Shown here: piece after piece, positions 1 through 6,727 of the stretch
Layout: each line of letters opens with the position of its first letter
How positions within the stretch are numbered: the stretch's first letter is position 1
Virus record (IMG/VR): IMGVR_UViG_3300025152_000090
Location: 1 to 36,360 of that record
Reading direction: 5' to 3' (one strand)
Length of the DNA: 36,360 nt
Source of the DNA: a virus
Translations under genes and position numbers: made by a program
Notes under the pieces: generated by a model
What the model was told of the DNA's origin: nothing
Seen by the model: the letters and a program-made list of their open reading frames with translations, nothing else
Database searches by the model: none

Positions 1-177
1 ATGCTAAATAAAAAAATCGGAGAATTGATTTATTTGATAAAACTAAATGAGCATGGAGGTGATAGCAATTTTTATGATAGAAAAACCCGAGAGTTACAAG
101 AGCGTGGATGGCTGAAAACTTGGCTTTTGAAAAGGGTATTGAAATTTAACCCGTATTATAAAGTAGCCAGTAAATGA
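1..177 (+). CDS. Small hypothetical protein (58 aa)
   Basis: The frame is open from an ATG at the first base of the window to a TGA. The product is basic and hydrophilic, begins MLNKKIGELIYLIKLNEHGG and has no domain I recognise. Because the window begins exactly at this ATG, its ribosome binding site cannot be seen and the true start could lie further upstream. It is followed by about 80 bases without a gene and then by the coupled replication genes, so it may belong to the preceding transcription unit. Confidence 0.55.
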   Translation: MLNKKIGELIYLIKLNEHGGDSNFYDRKTRELQERGWLKTWLLKRVLKFNPYYKVASK

Positions 178-182
178 AAAGA

Positions 183-206
183 GCCTTTTAGTTTTAGCTA
201 AAAAGC
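183..206 (+). other. Weak hairpin in the 178-260 gap
   Basis: GCCTTTTAG and CTAAAAAGC can pair (8 of 9 positions) around the loop TTTTAG. No T tract follows on the + strand, so it is not a convincing intrinsic terminator. The rest of the 178-260 gap holds only the GGGGGT ribosome binding site of the next gene. Confidence 0.25.
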
Positions 207-260
207 CCTGCAACAATTTCATTATACTGCTACTTCCGAAAAAAACAAGGGGGTAGTGAA

Positions 261-392
261 ATGAAAAATATATTAACAGAATTGATGAATAGGATAGACC
301 GAGAAAAAGATATGACGCTTAGGGAAATTTTGACTTACGACAAAGACAGACTAGAAATAGTGGTTGAAGCATATGATGGGGTGAGGTTATGA
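261..392 (+). CDS. Small hypothetical protein (43 aa)
   Basis: This short ORF starts MKNILTELMNRIDREKDM after an AAGGGGGT ribosome binding site. Its TGA overlaps the ATG of the next gene (ATGA at 389), which argues that it is translated. The product is charged, probably mostly helical, and matches no family I know. It appears to open the early operon leading to the recombination and replication genes. Confidence 0.55.
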   Translation: MKNILTELMNRIDREKDMTLREILTYDKDRLEIVVEAYDGVRL

Positions 393-583
393 GTTGGACA
401 TTACAGATAGGCTATTGCAAAAATGGAGAAGTGACTGTCTCGGTCGATGGTAAAGAGGTTTACACGGCAGATAGCAGAGAAGCGGCAATAGCCAATCTAC
501 CGTCAATGCTCGGTTTTAATCTTAGCGAGGCTCGACTAATCTCGGAATTATATATATATGGAGGAAAAGAAAATGGAAACTAA
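389..583 (+). CDS. Small hypothetical protein (64 aa)
   Basis: The start is ATGA-coupled to the upstream gene, with a GAGG site just before it. The protein (MSWTLQIGYCKNGEVTVSVD...) looks like a small alternating-strand fold followed by an alpha-helical end. Its C-terminal codons overlap the start of the annealase-like gene by 11 bases, so the two are translationally coupled. Function is unknown; position suggests a helper of the recombination or replication block. Confidence 0.6.
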   Translation: MSWTLQIGYCKNGEVTVSVDGKEVYTADSREAAIANLPSMLGFNLSEARLISELYIYGGKENGN

Positions 584-1355
584 CACATCATCAATCGTGC
601 CAGCGCAACCAATTGTTCTGCCTGCTGTAACTTCAAATGAAGCGTTAAAAGCCTGGGATCTTTACGAGGATTTGAAGAAAAAAATCGTGACAGAAAGCGA
701 TGTCCAAAAAATTGGCGGTAAAAATTTCCTCAAAAAATCTTACTGGAGAAAAGCTGCTAGGTTTTTTAATTTAAATATAGAGCTTGTTGAAGAAAGAAAA
801 GAGGATTTAGGAGAAGGTAAATTTGCCTATCATTTTAAAGCTCGAGCAACAGCACCAAATGGGGCTTTCGCAGAAGGAACAGGGTCTTGTGATAATAGTG
901 AAAAAGGAATATCCAAGTCGATTCACAACACTCGAACAACAGCAGAAACAAGGGCTTGGAATAGGGCTGTGTCTAATCTGATTGGAGCAGGGGAAGTTTC
1001 TGCCGAAGAAATTTATCCTGAAGAAATAGAAAAGGATACTTTTCCACCAACCAGAGAAGAACAAGATAAGGCTTTAAATGGAGAAAAAAATAAAGTAACA
1101 AAACAAGAAGTAGAACAAACATTTGAAGACAAAAGCGAACCACAAGCTGATGCTTATTCCATTAAAAATCCTAATGAAAAAGCAACAACTCAACAGATTA
1201 AAAAAATATACGCAATATTTTATTCAAAAAAACTTGATAAGGAACAATTTCAAGAACACATCAAAAAATTATTCAATAAAACCTTAAACGAATTAACAAA
1301 ATTTGAGGCAAGCACATTGATTGAGCAAACAATAAAAGACGGTTGGGTTTTGTAG
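573..1355 (+). CDS. Rad52/annealase-like single-strand DNA protein
   Basis: This 260-aa protein is probably a phage single-strand annealing or ssDNA-binding protein. The core (about residues 25-150) has a basic region, K-x-SYWRKAARFFNL, then GTGSCDNSEKG and the HNTRTTAETRAWNRAVSNLI signature, then GAGEVSAEE. That arrangement is shared by a widespread phage and archaeal group that I associate with Rad52-type folds. A linker of charged residues follows. The last ~55 residues (TTQQIKKIYAIFYSKKL...) match a small helical module often appended to phage recombinases. I chose the ATG at 573, not 558, because GGAGG lies 8 bases before 573 and nothing comparable precedes 558. The gene ends in TAG. The fold assignment is inference; a plain ssDNA-binding role is possible. 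Confidence 0.6.
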   Translation: METNTSSIVPAQPIVLPAVTSNEALKAWDLYEDLKKKIVTESDVQKIGGKNFLKKSYWRKAARFFNLNIELVEERKEDLGEGKFAYHFKARATAPNGAFAEGTGSCDNSEKGISKSIHNTRTTAETRAWNRAVSNLIGAGEVSAEEIYPEEIEKDTFPPTREEQDKALNGEKNKVTKQEVEQTFEDKSEPQADAYSIKNPNEKATTQQIKKIYAIFYSKKLDKEQFQEHIKKLFNKTLNELTKFEASTLIEQTIKDGWVL

Positions 1356-1362
1356 TTTTTGC

Positions 1363-1425
1363 GACTGGCTCAATGGTGAATTTGTGTAGATCAAGGCTAT
1401 GCAAAGTTTTTACCTTGAGCCGGTC
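1363..1425 (+). promoter_or_regulatory. Long-armed hairpin between annealase and replication gene
   Basis: GACTGGCTCAA(T)GGT at 1363-1377 pairs with ACCTTGAGCCGGTC at 1412-1425. This gives 14 pairs with one G-U and one bulged T, around a 34-base loop. It fills most of the 96-base gap. A-rich sequence follows on the + strand, so it is not a standard terminator in that direction. It could be an RNA structure controlling the downstream gene, or a DNA site. Confidence 0.5.
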
Positions 1426-1451
1426 AAAAAATAAAATAGGAGTAAAATTCC

Positions 1452-2315
1452 ATGGCGAACAGACGAATGCTAAGCAAAATAATTTCTATCTCTGAAAAAA
1501 TAAACTCAATTTCTGATTTTGCAAAACTGTTATTTACTTGGATGATTCCACATTCCGATGATTTTGGTCGCATGGATGGCACTCCGAAAAAAGTGAAAGC
1601 TCTAGTTATGCCTCTGTCAAAACATCCAATTAAAAAGTTTGAAATAGCATTAGGCGAAATGGCTTCATCCGGAGTGATATACTGGTATACCACCTATAAT
1701 AATGAAGTATACTTGCAAATTTTCAATTTTGAAGACCACCAAACAGGCCTTGACAGGCGTACAAAGTCCAAATTTCCAGATTTGCCGTCAGAAGAGGAAA
1801 AATTCTTTCCTTCAGAGAATTTCTTAGAAGTTCTTAGAAATTCATCCTTAACTAAACCTAACTTAACTAAACTAAACCTAACTAAACCTAACAGATTCTC
1901 CGCATGTTCAAATAATTTCTCTGAAATTGTGGATAAGTGGAATAAGGCAATGCAAGGGACAGGAATCCCGATCATTTATGATTTGTCCGAAACGAGAGAA
2001 AAAAAACTCAGAGCAAGATTGTCGGAGCCAAAATTTGAAGAGTCCTTCGACGAATTGATTAAGAAAATAAAAAGTTCCGAATTTTTGCTTGGCAAAACTG
2101 GGGGATGGAAAGCTTCGTTTGATTGGGTGATCGAGAATGATACGAATTATTTAAAAGTTTTGGAGGGGAAATATAGCTCAAACGCTTTAACTTTTTCTCC
2201 ACCACCGACTTACAAACCACCAGAACCAGAAGGTAATATTCCAACACCAGAAGAGGCTAAAAAATTTATCGAAGAAATCAAATTAAAGCAAAAGGAGTTG
2301 AATTCTTGTGCTTAA
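1452..2315 (+). CDS. Replisome organizer-like replication initiation protein
   Basis: This 287-aa protein resembles phage replisome organizers, which bind the phage origin and load the host helicase. The first ~110 residues have the family layout: MANRRMLSK start, helices around FAKLLFTWMIPHSDDFGRMD, then a winged-helix-like segment ending in IFNFEDHQTG. A linker follows with three LTKxN repeats encoded by an iteron-like DNA array. The C-terminal part has a helical region (WNKAMQGTGIPIIYDLSETR...) ending in a GGWKASFDWVI motif typical of the family. AGGAG precedes the ATG. No helicase or helicase-loader gene is seen nearby, so host proteins are presumably recruited. Confidence 0.7.
   Translation: MANRRMLSKIISISEKINSISDFAKLLFTWMIPHSDDFGRMDGTPKKVKALVMPLSKHPIKKFEIALGEMASSGVIYWYTTYNNEVYLQIFNFEDHQTGLDRRTKSKFPDLPSEEEKFFPSENFLEVLRNSSLTKPNLTKLNLTKPNRFSACSNNFSEIVDKWNKAMQGTGIPIIYDLSETREKKLRARLSEPKFEESFDELIKKIKSSEFLLGKTGGWKASFDWVIENDTNYLKVLEGKYSSNALTFSPPPTYKPPEPEGNIPTPEEAKKFIEEIKLKQKELNSCA
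1817..1843 (+). repeat. Inverted and direct repeat next to the iterons
   Basis: GAATTTCT at 1817-1824 and AGAAATTC at 1836-1843 form a perfect 8-bp inverted repeat. Within it TTCTTAGAA occurs twice, 10 bp apart, at 1821 and 1831. It lies inside the replication gene, immediately before the iteron-like array, and could be part of an origin. Confidence 0.45.
1848..1892 (+). repeat. Iteron-like 15-bp repeats, putative replication origin
   Basis: Three head-to-tail 15-bp units lie here: TTAACTAAACCTAAC (1848), TTAACTAAACTAAAC (1863) and CTAACTAAACCTAAC (1878). They are in frame and encode LTKPN, LTKLN and LTKPN in the linker of the replisome organizer-like protein. Phage initiators commonly bind iterons placed inside their own gene, as in lambda O. 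Origin function is inferred from the repeats and location. Confidence 0.5.
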
Positions 2316-2625
2316 TAAAGTTAATGTTTTTGCGCCAAAGTTTTTAAAAACAAGGGTTCGCATGGAATTAGAAAAACAGAAATTTATTTGGCATGCACGC
2401 AAAGTTTTTTTTGCTATAAATTGGATAAATGGCAATAATGGCTTTTCAGATTTTGCTTTGTTTATTTTTAAAATGCCAATAATTTTTTTGCTTATTAAAG
2501 CATGGACAGAGGACGAAAGATTCATGATTAACAACTATGAAGGGCTTTATAGCTTATTTTTACAAGATGAAAAGCTAGATGATTATGCAACGTCAATTTT
2601 TAAAAAAGTGAGACACTCAAAATGA
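2308..2625 (+). CDS. Hypothetical protein, possible membrane segment (105 aa)
   Basis: Translation probably starts at the GTG at 2308, which overlaps the upstream stop and follows AAAGGAG by about 10 bases. An in-frame ATG at 2362 with AAGGG before it is an alternative start and would give an 87-aa product. The middle of the protein (FALFIFKMPIIFLLIKAW) is strongly hydrophobic and could be a membrane helix or a buried core helix. The C-terminus is charged. I recognise no family. Coupling to the replication gene suggests joint expression. Confidence 0.5.
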   Translation: MLNKVNVFAPKFLKTRVRMELEKQKFIWHARKVFFAINWINGNNGFSDFALFIFKMPIIFLLIKAWTEDERFMINNYEGLYSLFLQDEKLDDYATSIFKKVRHSK

Positions 2626-2681
2626 GGGGCAGGTTTATTAAGCTTTTTTCTGCCATAGATGAGCAAAAAGGAGTGAGACAA

Positions 2682-2836
2682 ATGACTAAATGTGTTGTGT
2701 GCGGAGAGCCGGTAGTTTAGGGCTGTGCCAAGTGTCAGCTGGTGTTTGTTGCGGAAGAAAATGCCAAACTAAATTTATTGAGAAGGATGTTGACATTGAA
2801 AAGGCAAAGAAGATAGTCGAAGGCTTAAAAGCTTGA
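2682..2836 (+). pseudogene. Broken zinc-ribbon gene
   Basis: A good site (AAAAAGGAG, 2665-2673) precedes an ATG at 2682. The frame reads MTKCVVCGEPVV and stops at a TAG (2718-2720). Reading on gives GCAKCQLVF, and after one base of frameshift near 2745-2750 it continues CCGRKCQTKFIEKDVD to a TGA at 2834-2836. Replacing TAG with TGG and adding one T to the GTGTTTGTT run would restore a single ~52-aa protein with CxxC, CxxC and CxxxC pairs. Two lesions suggest decay; a sequencing error in a homopolymer could explain only one of them. The short frame from the ATG at 2622 runs into the same TAG. Confidence 0.5.
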
Positions 2837-2852
2837 AAGGGAGATGATAAAA

Positions 2853-3176
2853 ATGATGGACAGAATTAGTTCGCGGACGAAAGATCAGATTTGGGGGTTA
2901 GCAGGAATTAAGCATATTTTTACGGAAACAAGACATCAGAAAATTATCGATGGAGCTCTAACTATTTTGGTGTCATCACAAAGAGGTCGGGTGCTTTGTA
3001 CTAATCTTACGATTAGGCAGATTTTAGAAAAATTAAGATCACCTGTCATTTTAAATTCTTTAACTGCTGTTATGCCGGAACTTGAAACCTTGCATGAAGA
3101 TTTGCTTTTAGGGCAAATGCAGTTTAAGAAATGGGCTGTTGAGAATGTGTTAGAAAAAGAATTAGGAGAAAGATAA
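2853..3176 (+). CDS. Hypothetical protein (107 aa)
   Basis: I chose the ATG at 2853 because AAAGGGAG ends 9 bases before it; an ATG at 2844 lies directly on that site. The product (MMDRISSRTKDQIWGLAG...) appears mainly helical, with a central hydrophobic helix (GALTILVSSQRGRVLCTNL) and an acidic, leucine-rich C-terminal half. No family is recognised. Its TAA is directly followed by the ATG of the next gene. Confidence 0.6.
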   Translation: MMDRISSRTKDQIWGLAGIKHIFTETRHQKIIDGALTILVSSQRGRVLCTNLTIRQILEKLRSPVILNSLTAVMPELETLHEDLLLGQMQFKKWAVENVLEKELGER

Positions 3177-3494
3177 ATGTTTTTAAATAAAAAAAGAACT
3201 TTACAAATAAAGGAATTAGAAGAAAAAATAAATTGGTTAGCAACTCAAGTCCTCGCAAAATGTGATTATTGTGGAAAATTAAAAGATAAAACTACAATAA
3301 AACAAGCTTCAAGTTATGCAAAAGAAAGAGATATTCATTCTTTCTCTTTAGGAAAAATACATTCTTCTTCTCTTGTTTCAAATGCAAAATATATTTGTAA
3401 GGACTGTTTAAATGTGGTTAAAGATCAATTAAAAAAATACCAAGAAATTTTAAAGTTTATTAAAAAAGAAAAAGCGTTGGGAGGTAAAAAATGA
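3177..3494 (+). CDS. Small CxxC...CxxC zinc-binding protein (105 aa)
   Basis: The ATG directly follows the previous stop, and GGAGAAAG supplies the ribosome binding site. An N-terminal helix rich in K/E (about residues 5-25) precedes CDYCGK (about 29-34). A second pair, CKDC, lies near residue 74, and the C-terminal 30 residues form a charged helix. The spaced cysteine pairs suggest one zinc site, so a nucleic-acid or protein-binding adaptor is likely. The specific role is unknown. It overlaps the next gene by ATGA. Confidence 0.6.
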   Translation: MFLNKKRTLQIKELEEKINWLATQVLAKCDYCGKLKDKTTIKQASSYAKERDIHSFSLGKIHSSSLVSNAKYICKDCLNVVKDQLKKYQEILKFIKKEKALGGKK

Positions 3495-4621
3495 GCTACG
3501 CAATTTTAGATGATGAAATAAAAGCTGGAGATATGGTGGTTGGTATTGATGGAGCAGAGGAATATACAGTTACAAATAAAGGATCAGTTTTTAAAGTTGG
3601 AGGAGTTAAAGATAAATTATTAGTTACGGAAAATTTTAAATATGAAGTTGAAAGTAAATATTTTAAAAAAATAAAGCTAGAAATAGTTCAAAGAAATTTT
3701 TTGGATGGGTATATAACTAAAAACGGTGGATGGGTTTCTTTGGCTGCGATAGTTTGCGGTTCTGCGGAAGTTAGCGGTGATGCGGAAGTTTGCGGTTATG
3801 CAATAGTTAGCGGTTCTGCGAAAGTTAGCGGTTCTGCGAAAGTTAGCGGTTCTGCGATAGTTAGCGATTATGCGAAAGTTTGCGGTTCTGCAATAGTTAG
3901 CGGTTCTGCGAAAGTTTGCGGTGATGCGATAGTTAGCGGTTCTGCAATAGTTAGCGGTTCTGCGAAAGTTAGCGATTATGCAATAGTTAGCGGTTCTGCG
4001 AAAGTTTGCGGTTCTGCAATAGTTAGCGGTTCTGCGAAAGTTAGCGATTATGCGGAAGTTTGCGATTCTGCGGAAGTTAGCGGTGATGCGGAAGTTTGCG
4101 GTTCTGCAATAGTTAGCGGTTCTGCGGAAGTTTGCGATTCTGCGAAAGTTTGCGGTGATGCGATAGTTAGCGGTTCTGCAATAGTTAGCGGTTCTGCGAA
4201 AGTTAGCGATTATGCGGAAGTTTGCGATTCTGCGAAAGTTTGCGGTGATGCGGAAGTTTGCGATTCTGCAATAGTTAGCGGTTCTGCGAAAGTTTGCGGT
4301 TCTGCAATAGTTAGCGGTTCTGCGAAAGTTAGCGATTATGCGGAAGTTTGCGATTCTGCGGAAGTTTGCGGTTCTGCGGAAGTTTGCGGTTATGCGATAG
4401 TTTCAGCATCACCTAAAAACATCATATTACCAGATTTTTATCCTGTAACGCTATTTTGCGAAAATACAAAAGACAATTTAATGGCAATTGGTTGTGAACT
4501 GCACAAACTTTCAGAATGGGAAAAAGATGTTGAGCAGATTGTCAAAAAACATGGAGCAAATTTGGAAAAGGCAAAAAATGCAGTCGAAATTGCGAAAATA
4601 TTAACGAAATGGACAAATTAA
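3491..4621 (+). CDS. Hexapeptide-repeat left-handed beta-helix protein (376 aa)
   Basis: Residues 1-85 form a small N-terminal domain (MSYAILDDEIKAGDMVVGID...). Residues 86-307 are 37 tandem hexapeptides of the pattern A-[IKE]-V-[SC]-[GD]-[SDY], the periodicity of left-handed beta-helices of the LbH/YdcK type. The last ~70 residues contain MAIGCELHKLSEW, which resembles the IGC-x2-H-x3-EW end seen on other phage hexapeptide proteins. The stack would be about 12 turns. No acyltransferase catalytic histidine is visible in the array, so a structural, decoy or binding role is more likely than catalysis. GGGAGG precedes the ATG. It sits among small accessory genes, not with the tail genes. Confidence 0.75.
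   Translation: MSYAILDDEIKAGDMVVGIDGAEEYTVTNKGSVFKVGGVKDKLLVTENFKYEVESKYFKKIKLEIVQRNFLDGYITKNGGWVSLAAIVCGSAEVSGDAEVCGYAIVSGSAKVSGSAKVSGSAIVSDYAKVCGSAIVSGSAKVCGDAIVSGSAIVSGSAKVSDYAIVSGSAKVCGSAIVSGSAKVSDYAEVCDSAEVSGDAEVCGSAIVSGSAEVCDSAKVCGDAIVSGSAIVSGSAKVSDYAEVCDSAKVCGDAEVCDSAIVSGSAKVCGSAIVSGSAKVSDYAEVCDSAEVCGSAEVCGYAIVSASPKNIILPDFYPVTLFCENTKDNLMAIGCELHKLSEWEKDVEQIVKKHGANLEKAKNAVEIAKILTKWTN
3746..4411 (+). repeat. 37-unit 18-bp tandem repeat
   Basis: The unit is GC[G/A]-[GAA/AAA/ATA]-GTT-[T/A]GC-G[G/A]T-[TCT/GAT/TAT]. All 37 copies are exactly 18 bp and in frame, and only the last is degenerate (ending TCAGCATCA). Variation is confined to a few codon choices that are shuffled between units. 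Silent positions such as GTT are fixed, which points to recent expansion and homogenisation. Confidence 0.9.
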
Positions 4622-4622
4622 A

Positions 4623-4787
4623 ATGAATAAACCTAAAGCACCCCTTTGCGTACAGTGCCAAAAGAAACTCAAAGTTTTTAAACTTATGCCATTTAAAGAG
4701 GTGGCTTATCTTTGCCTGTGGGCTCCATGCCCAAATTATGGGGTTTTACAGGCACCTGTTTTATTTAAAAAAGGAGGTGAAAAATAA
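4623..4787 (+). CDS. Small zinc-ribbon protein (54 aa)
   Basis: The ATG lies one base after the upstream TAA, and the stop overlaps the next start (TAATG). The sequence has CVQCQKKL near residues 9-16 and CLWAPC near residues 31-36, a typical small zinc ribbon. The ending is basic (FKKGGEK) and overlaps the next gene's ribosome binding site. No separate site is obvious for this gene, so it probably depends on re-initiation after the hexapeptide gene. Function is unknown. Confidence 0.5.
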   Translation: MNKPKAPLCVQCQKKLKVFKLMPFKEVAYLCLWAPCPNYGVLQAPVLFKKGGEK

Positions 4788-5146
4788 TGTTGGATGAAGG
4801 GCAAAAGGAATTTTATGAAAAAGGGATTGAACAATTTGATAAGGCAGTATTTGACGACAAAAACAATGAAATAGACTTTTTAACTGTTGCAAGCGAAGAG
4901 CCTTATGCGAACAAAACAAAAGAGGAATATATAATTTATTCGCATGATAAAAAATATAATATTATGCTTGAACTTAATTACGAAAAAGACAAGCCTCGTT
5001 TGTTCATAACTAACCCAGAAGGAGCACAGCTTAGTTTTATAAACTCTAAACCAGAAACAGTTAAAGCTATTGGGAAGTTACTGTTTTATTGCGCTGAACT
5101 GGTTGAAGCTAAAAATAAGGAGGCTTGCAATGGTAAGAGTAATTAG
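4787..5146 (+). CDS. Hypothetical protein (119 aa)
   Basis: A strong AAAGGAGGTGA site precedes the ATG. The protein begins with an acidic helix (MLDEGQKEFYEKGIEQFDKA) and continues with alternating beta-like stretches such as YNIMLELNYEKDKPRLFITN. It ends with a helix containing LLFYCAELVEAKNKEA. No family is recognised. The gene ends in tandem stops (TAG TGA) and overlaps the start of the next gene by 17 bases. Confidence 0.6.
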   Translation: MLDEGQKEFYEKGIEQFDKAVFDDKNNEIDFLTVASEEPYANKTKEEYIIYSHDKKYNIMLELNYEKDKPRLFITNPEGAQLSFINSKPETVKAIGKLLFYCAELVEAKNKEACNGKSN

Positions 5147-5309
5147 TGATAAGGTGTTGAAAGAAAAAGAAGCGGAAAGGAAGGAAATGATTAAATCTGG
5201 TGAAAGCAACTATGACATTCAATATGACAAAGGATATTTACACGCGCTAGACGATATAGAATCCGCATCTGCAATCATGCGCCTACTTGAAGGAGGGAAA
5301 GAGTTATGA
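5130..5309 (+). CDS. Small hypothetical protein (59 aa)
   Basis: AAGGAGG lies just before the ATG at 5130, which sets this start over upstream in-frame ATGs. The product (MVRVISDKVLKEKEAERKEM...) is a charged helix followed by YDKGYLHALDDIESAS and a short acidic end. It overlaps both neighbours (ATGA at 5306), so it is part of a tightly coupled string of small genes. Function is unknown. Confidence 0.6.
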   Translation: MVRVISDKVLKEKEAERKEMIKSGESNYDIQYDKGYLHALDDIESASAIMRLLEGGKEL

Positions 5310-5728
5310 ATGATAAACTTGAAAATTACAAAGGAATAAAGAATTTTATTGAAATAGGAAATCAAATAAAGAATAAGATTAAAGATTATCTTGAAAAGAT
5401 AGAAAGAAAATCTGAATTTAATATTGATAAATATGAAATGGGATTTAATAAAGATAATCGATTTTCTTCTGCAAAAATAGAGGTTTCTGTTGATGCGTAT
5501 ACAGGTACATTTGGAAACAGCGGCGTTTCGATCGTTACTATTGTTAAGGATTCAAAAGTCTTTAAGGATTTTTTTATTAAAGTTTTAAATAAACACTTTA
5601 ACGAGCTTATGATTGAAACCGCAGATGAAATTATAGATTCTGCTAAAACTAAAAATTTAGAAGCAATAAAAGAACTTGAAGATATGCTTAAAACATTAAA
5701 ATTAGAAACAAAGGAGCCTAAATCATGA
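5306..5728 (+). CDS. Hypothetical protein with coiled-coil ends (140 aa)
   Basis: The start is ATGA-coupled after GGAGGGAAAG. Residues 15-45 and 110-135 are lysine/glutamate-rich helices, probably coiled coil. The middle (SSAKIEVSVDAYTGTFGNSG) looks like beta strands. No known domain is apparent. Gene order and coupling place it with the other early accessory genes. Confidence 0.6.
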   Translation: MNDKLENYKGIKNFIEIGNQIKNKIKDYLEKIERKSEFNIDKYEMGFNKDNRFSSAKIEVSVDAYTGTFGNSGVSIVTIVKDSKVFKDFFIKVLNKHFNELMIETADEIIDSAKTKNLEAIKELEDMLKTLKLETKEPKS

Positions 5729-5910
5729 ACGAATTAAACGATGCGGAGAGAAGGATAGAGAAGGGGAATAAGAGTTTATTAGTACATAACAATAACGACG
5801 ATCTTATTTTTATAGGGTATTTTTTTAGTGCTAGCGCCATCTCACTCAACGAAATGAATAAACGGCAAGAAGAAGAGCTTAAAAAAAAGGCAAGGAGTGA
5901 GGGGAAATGA
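5725..5910 (+). CDS. Small hypothetical protein (61 aa)
   Basis: AAAGGAGCC precedes the ATG, and both ends overlap neighbours by ATGA. The protein begins with a charged helix (MNELNDAERRIEKGNKS) and has a hydrophobic stretch DDLIFIGYFFSASAISL of about 17 residues, then a charged helix. The hydrophobic part could be a short membrane helix, but the flanking acidic residues make that uncertain. Function is unknown. Confidence 0.55.
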   Translation: MNELNDAERRIEKGNKSLLVHNNNDDLIFIGYFFSASAISLNEMNKRQEEELKKKARSEGK

Positions 5911-6275
5911 GAGATATTAAATTCAGGGCAAAATGTAAAGCCGATAAAACATGGGTTTATGGCTTTTATTATGAATTACCTACAGGTGAAGCGTTTATCG
6001 TTGATAATAAAGGGACTGGTTGGGGAGTTGATAAAAATACTGTAGGGCAATTTACAGGCTTAGAAGATAAAAATGGAAAAGAAATTTATGGGGGCGATAT
6101 TATATTATATTTTTCTTCAGGTTTTATAGGGAAAGTTTGTTATCATGTTTTACCAAAAACCGAATTTTATCTTTTTGGAGAAAAATTAAACCACGATCTT
6201 TTTCTTACCTCCGACATAGAAATTATAGGAAATCAATTTGAACACCCTCACTTATTTAAGGAGCAACATCAATGA
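5907..6275 (+). CDS. YopX family protein (122 aa)
   Basis: The sequence has the full YopX (PF09643) layout: an opening MRDIKFRAKCK, then VYGFYY, a central VGQFTGLEDKNGKEIYGGDI block (about residues 46-65) and the ending IEIIGNQFEHPHLF. The family is common in phages and prophages of low-GC Gram-positive hosts, and its biochemical role is not established. AAGGAGTGAGGGG precedes the ATG. Length matches the family. It is coupled by ATGA to both neighbours. Confidence 0.85.
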   Translation: MRDIKFRAKCKADKTWVYGFYYELPTGEAFIVDNKGTGWGVDKNTVGQFTGLEDKNGKEIYGGDIILYFSSGFIGKVCYHVLPKTEFYLFGEKLNHDLFLTSDIEIIGNQFEHPHLFKEQHQ

Positions 6276-6577
6276 CCACGTTAAAAAAAGTGCTGGAGAG
6301 GTTTGGGAAGAAGTTTCCTTATGAAGAAATAATGGAAGTTGTCGGCGAAGGAGAAGATGGAGGGATTGTTCCTATTGGTACTAAATTTTTAGAGGAAGTA
6401 GAGCCTCACTTTATTGTGCAATTCATCGCCGAAGAGTTTACGAAGGCGATGGATGAGGTTGTGGAAAGTTGTAATCAACATATTTGTTTTGGCATAAACC
6501 TTGAGAAAGACCTTATTTGTTTTGATTGCCTAACTGAAACTGTTGCACGCAAAAACAAATTTATAGGGAGGGGGTGA
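6272..6577 (+). CDS. Hypothetical protein with C-terminal cysteines (101 aa)
   Basis: AAGGAGC precedes the ATGA-coupled start. The N-terminal ~65 residues are acidic and probably helical (MTTLKKVLERFGKKFPYEEI). The C-terminal part carries C-N-Q-H-I-C followed by ICFDCLTE, four cysteines that could hold one zinc ion. It has no family I can name. It ends in a run of G next to the next gene's site. Confidence 0.55.
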   Translation: MTTLKKVLERFGKKFPYEEIMEVVGEGEDGGIVPIGTKFLEEVEPHFIVQFIAEEFTKAMDEVVESCNQHICFGINLEKDLICFDCLTETVARKNKFIGRG

Positions 6578-6580
6578 AGG

Positions 6581-6721
6581 ATGGAAATAAAAGAAGCATT
6601 TATAAAAGAATTTTGCAATGACCATAATGGGGAAATTAGATGGTTACGAGGAGTTGCAGTTAATTTGCCTCATTTGTTAGAACAAATTTTGGAATTCTTT
6701 GACAAGCAAAAAGGAGGTTGA
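6581..6721 (+). CDS. Small hypothetical protein (46 aa)
   Basis: GGGAGGGGGTGAAGG directly precedes the ATG. The product (MEIKEAFIKEFCNDHNGEIR) is short, with an amphipathic C-terminal helix (LPHLLEQILEFFDKQKGG). It lies in series with its neighbours and ends inside the AAAAGGAGG site that precedes the repeat ORF. Function is unknown; the good site and position support expression. Confidence 0.5.
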   Translation: MEIKEAFIKEFCNDHNGEIRWLRGVAVNLPHLLEQILEFFDKQKGG

Positions 6722-6727
6722 ATCTAT

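Noticed and set aside
3746-4411. CRISPR array or diversity-generating target
   Set aside because: The repeats are contiguous 18-bp in-frame codon units without spacers, and no reverse transcriptase or template repeat is present.
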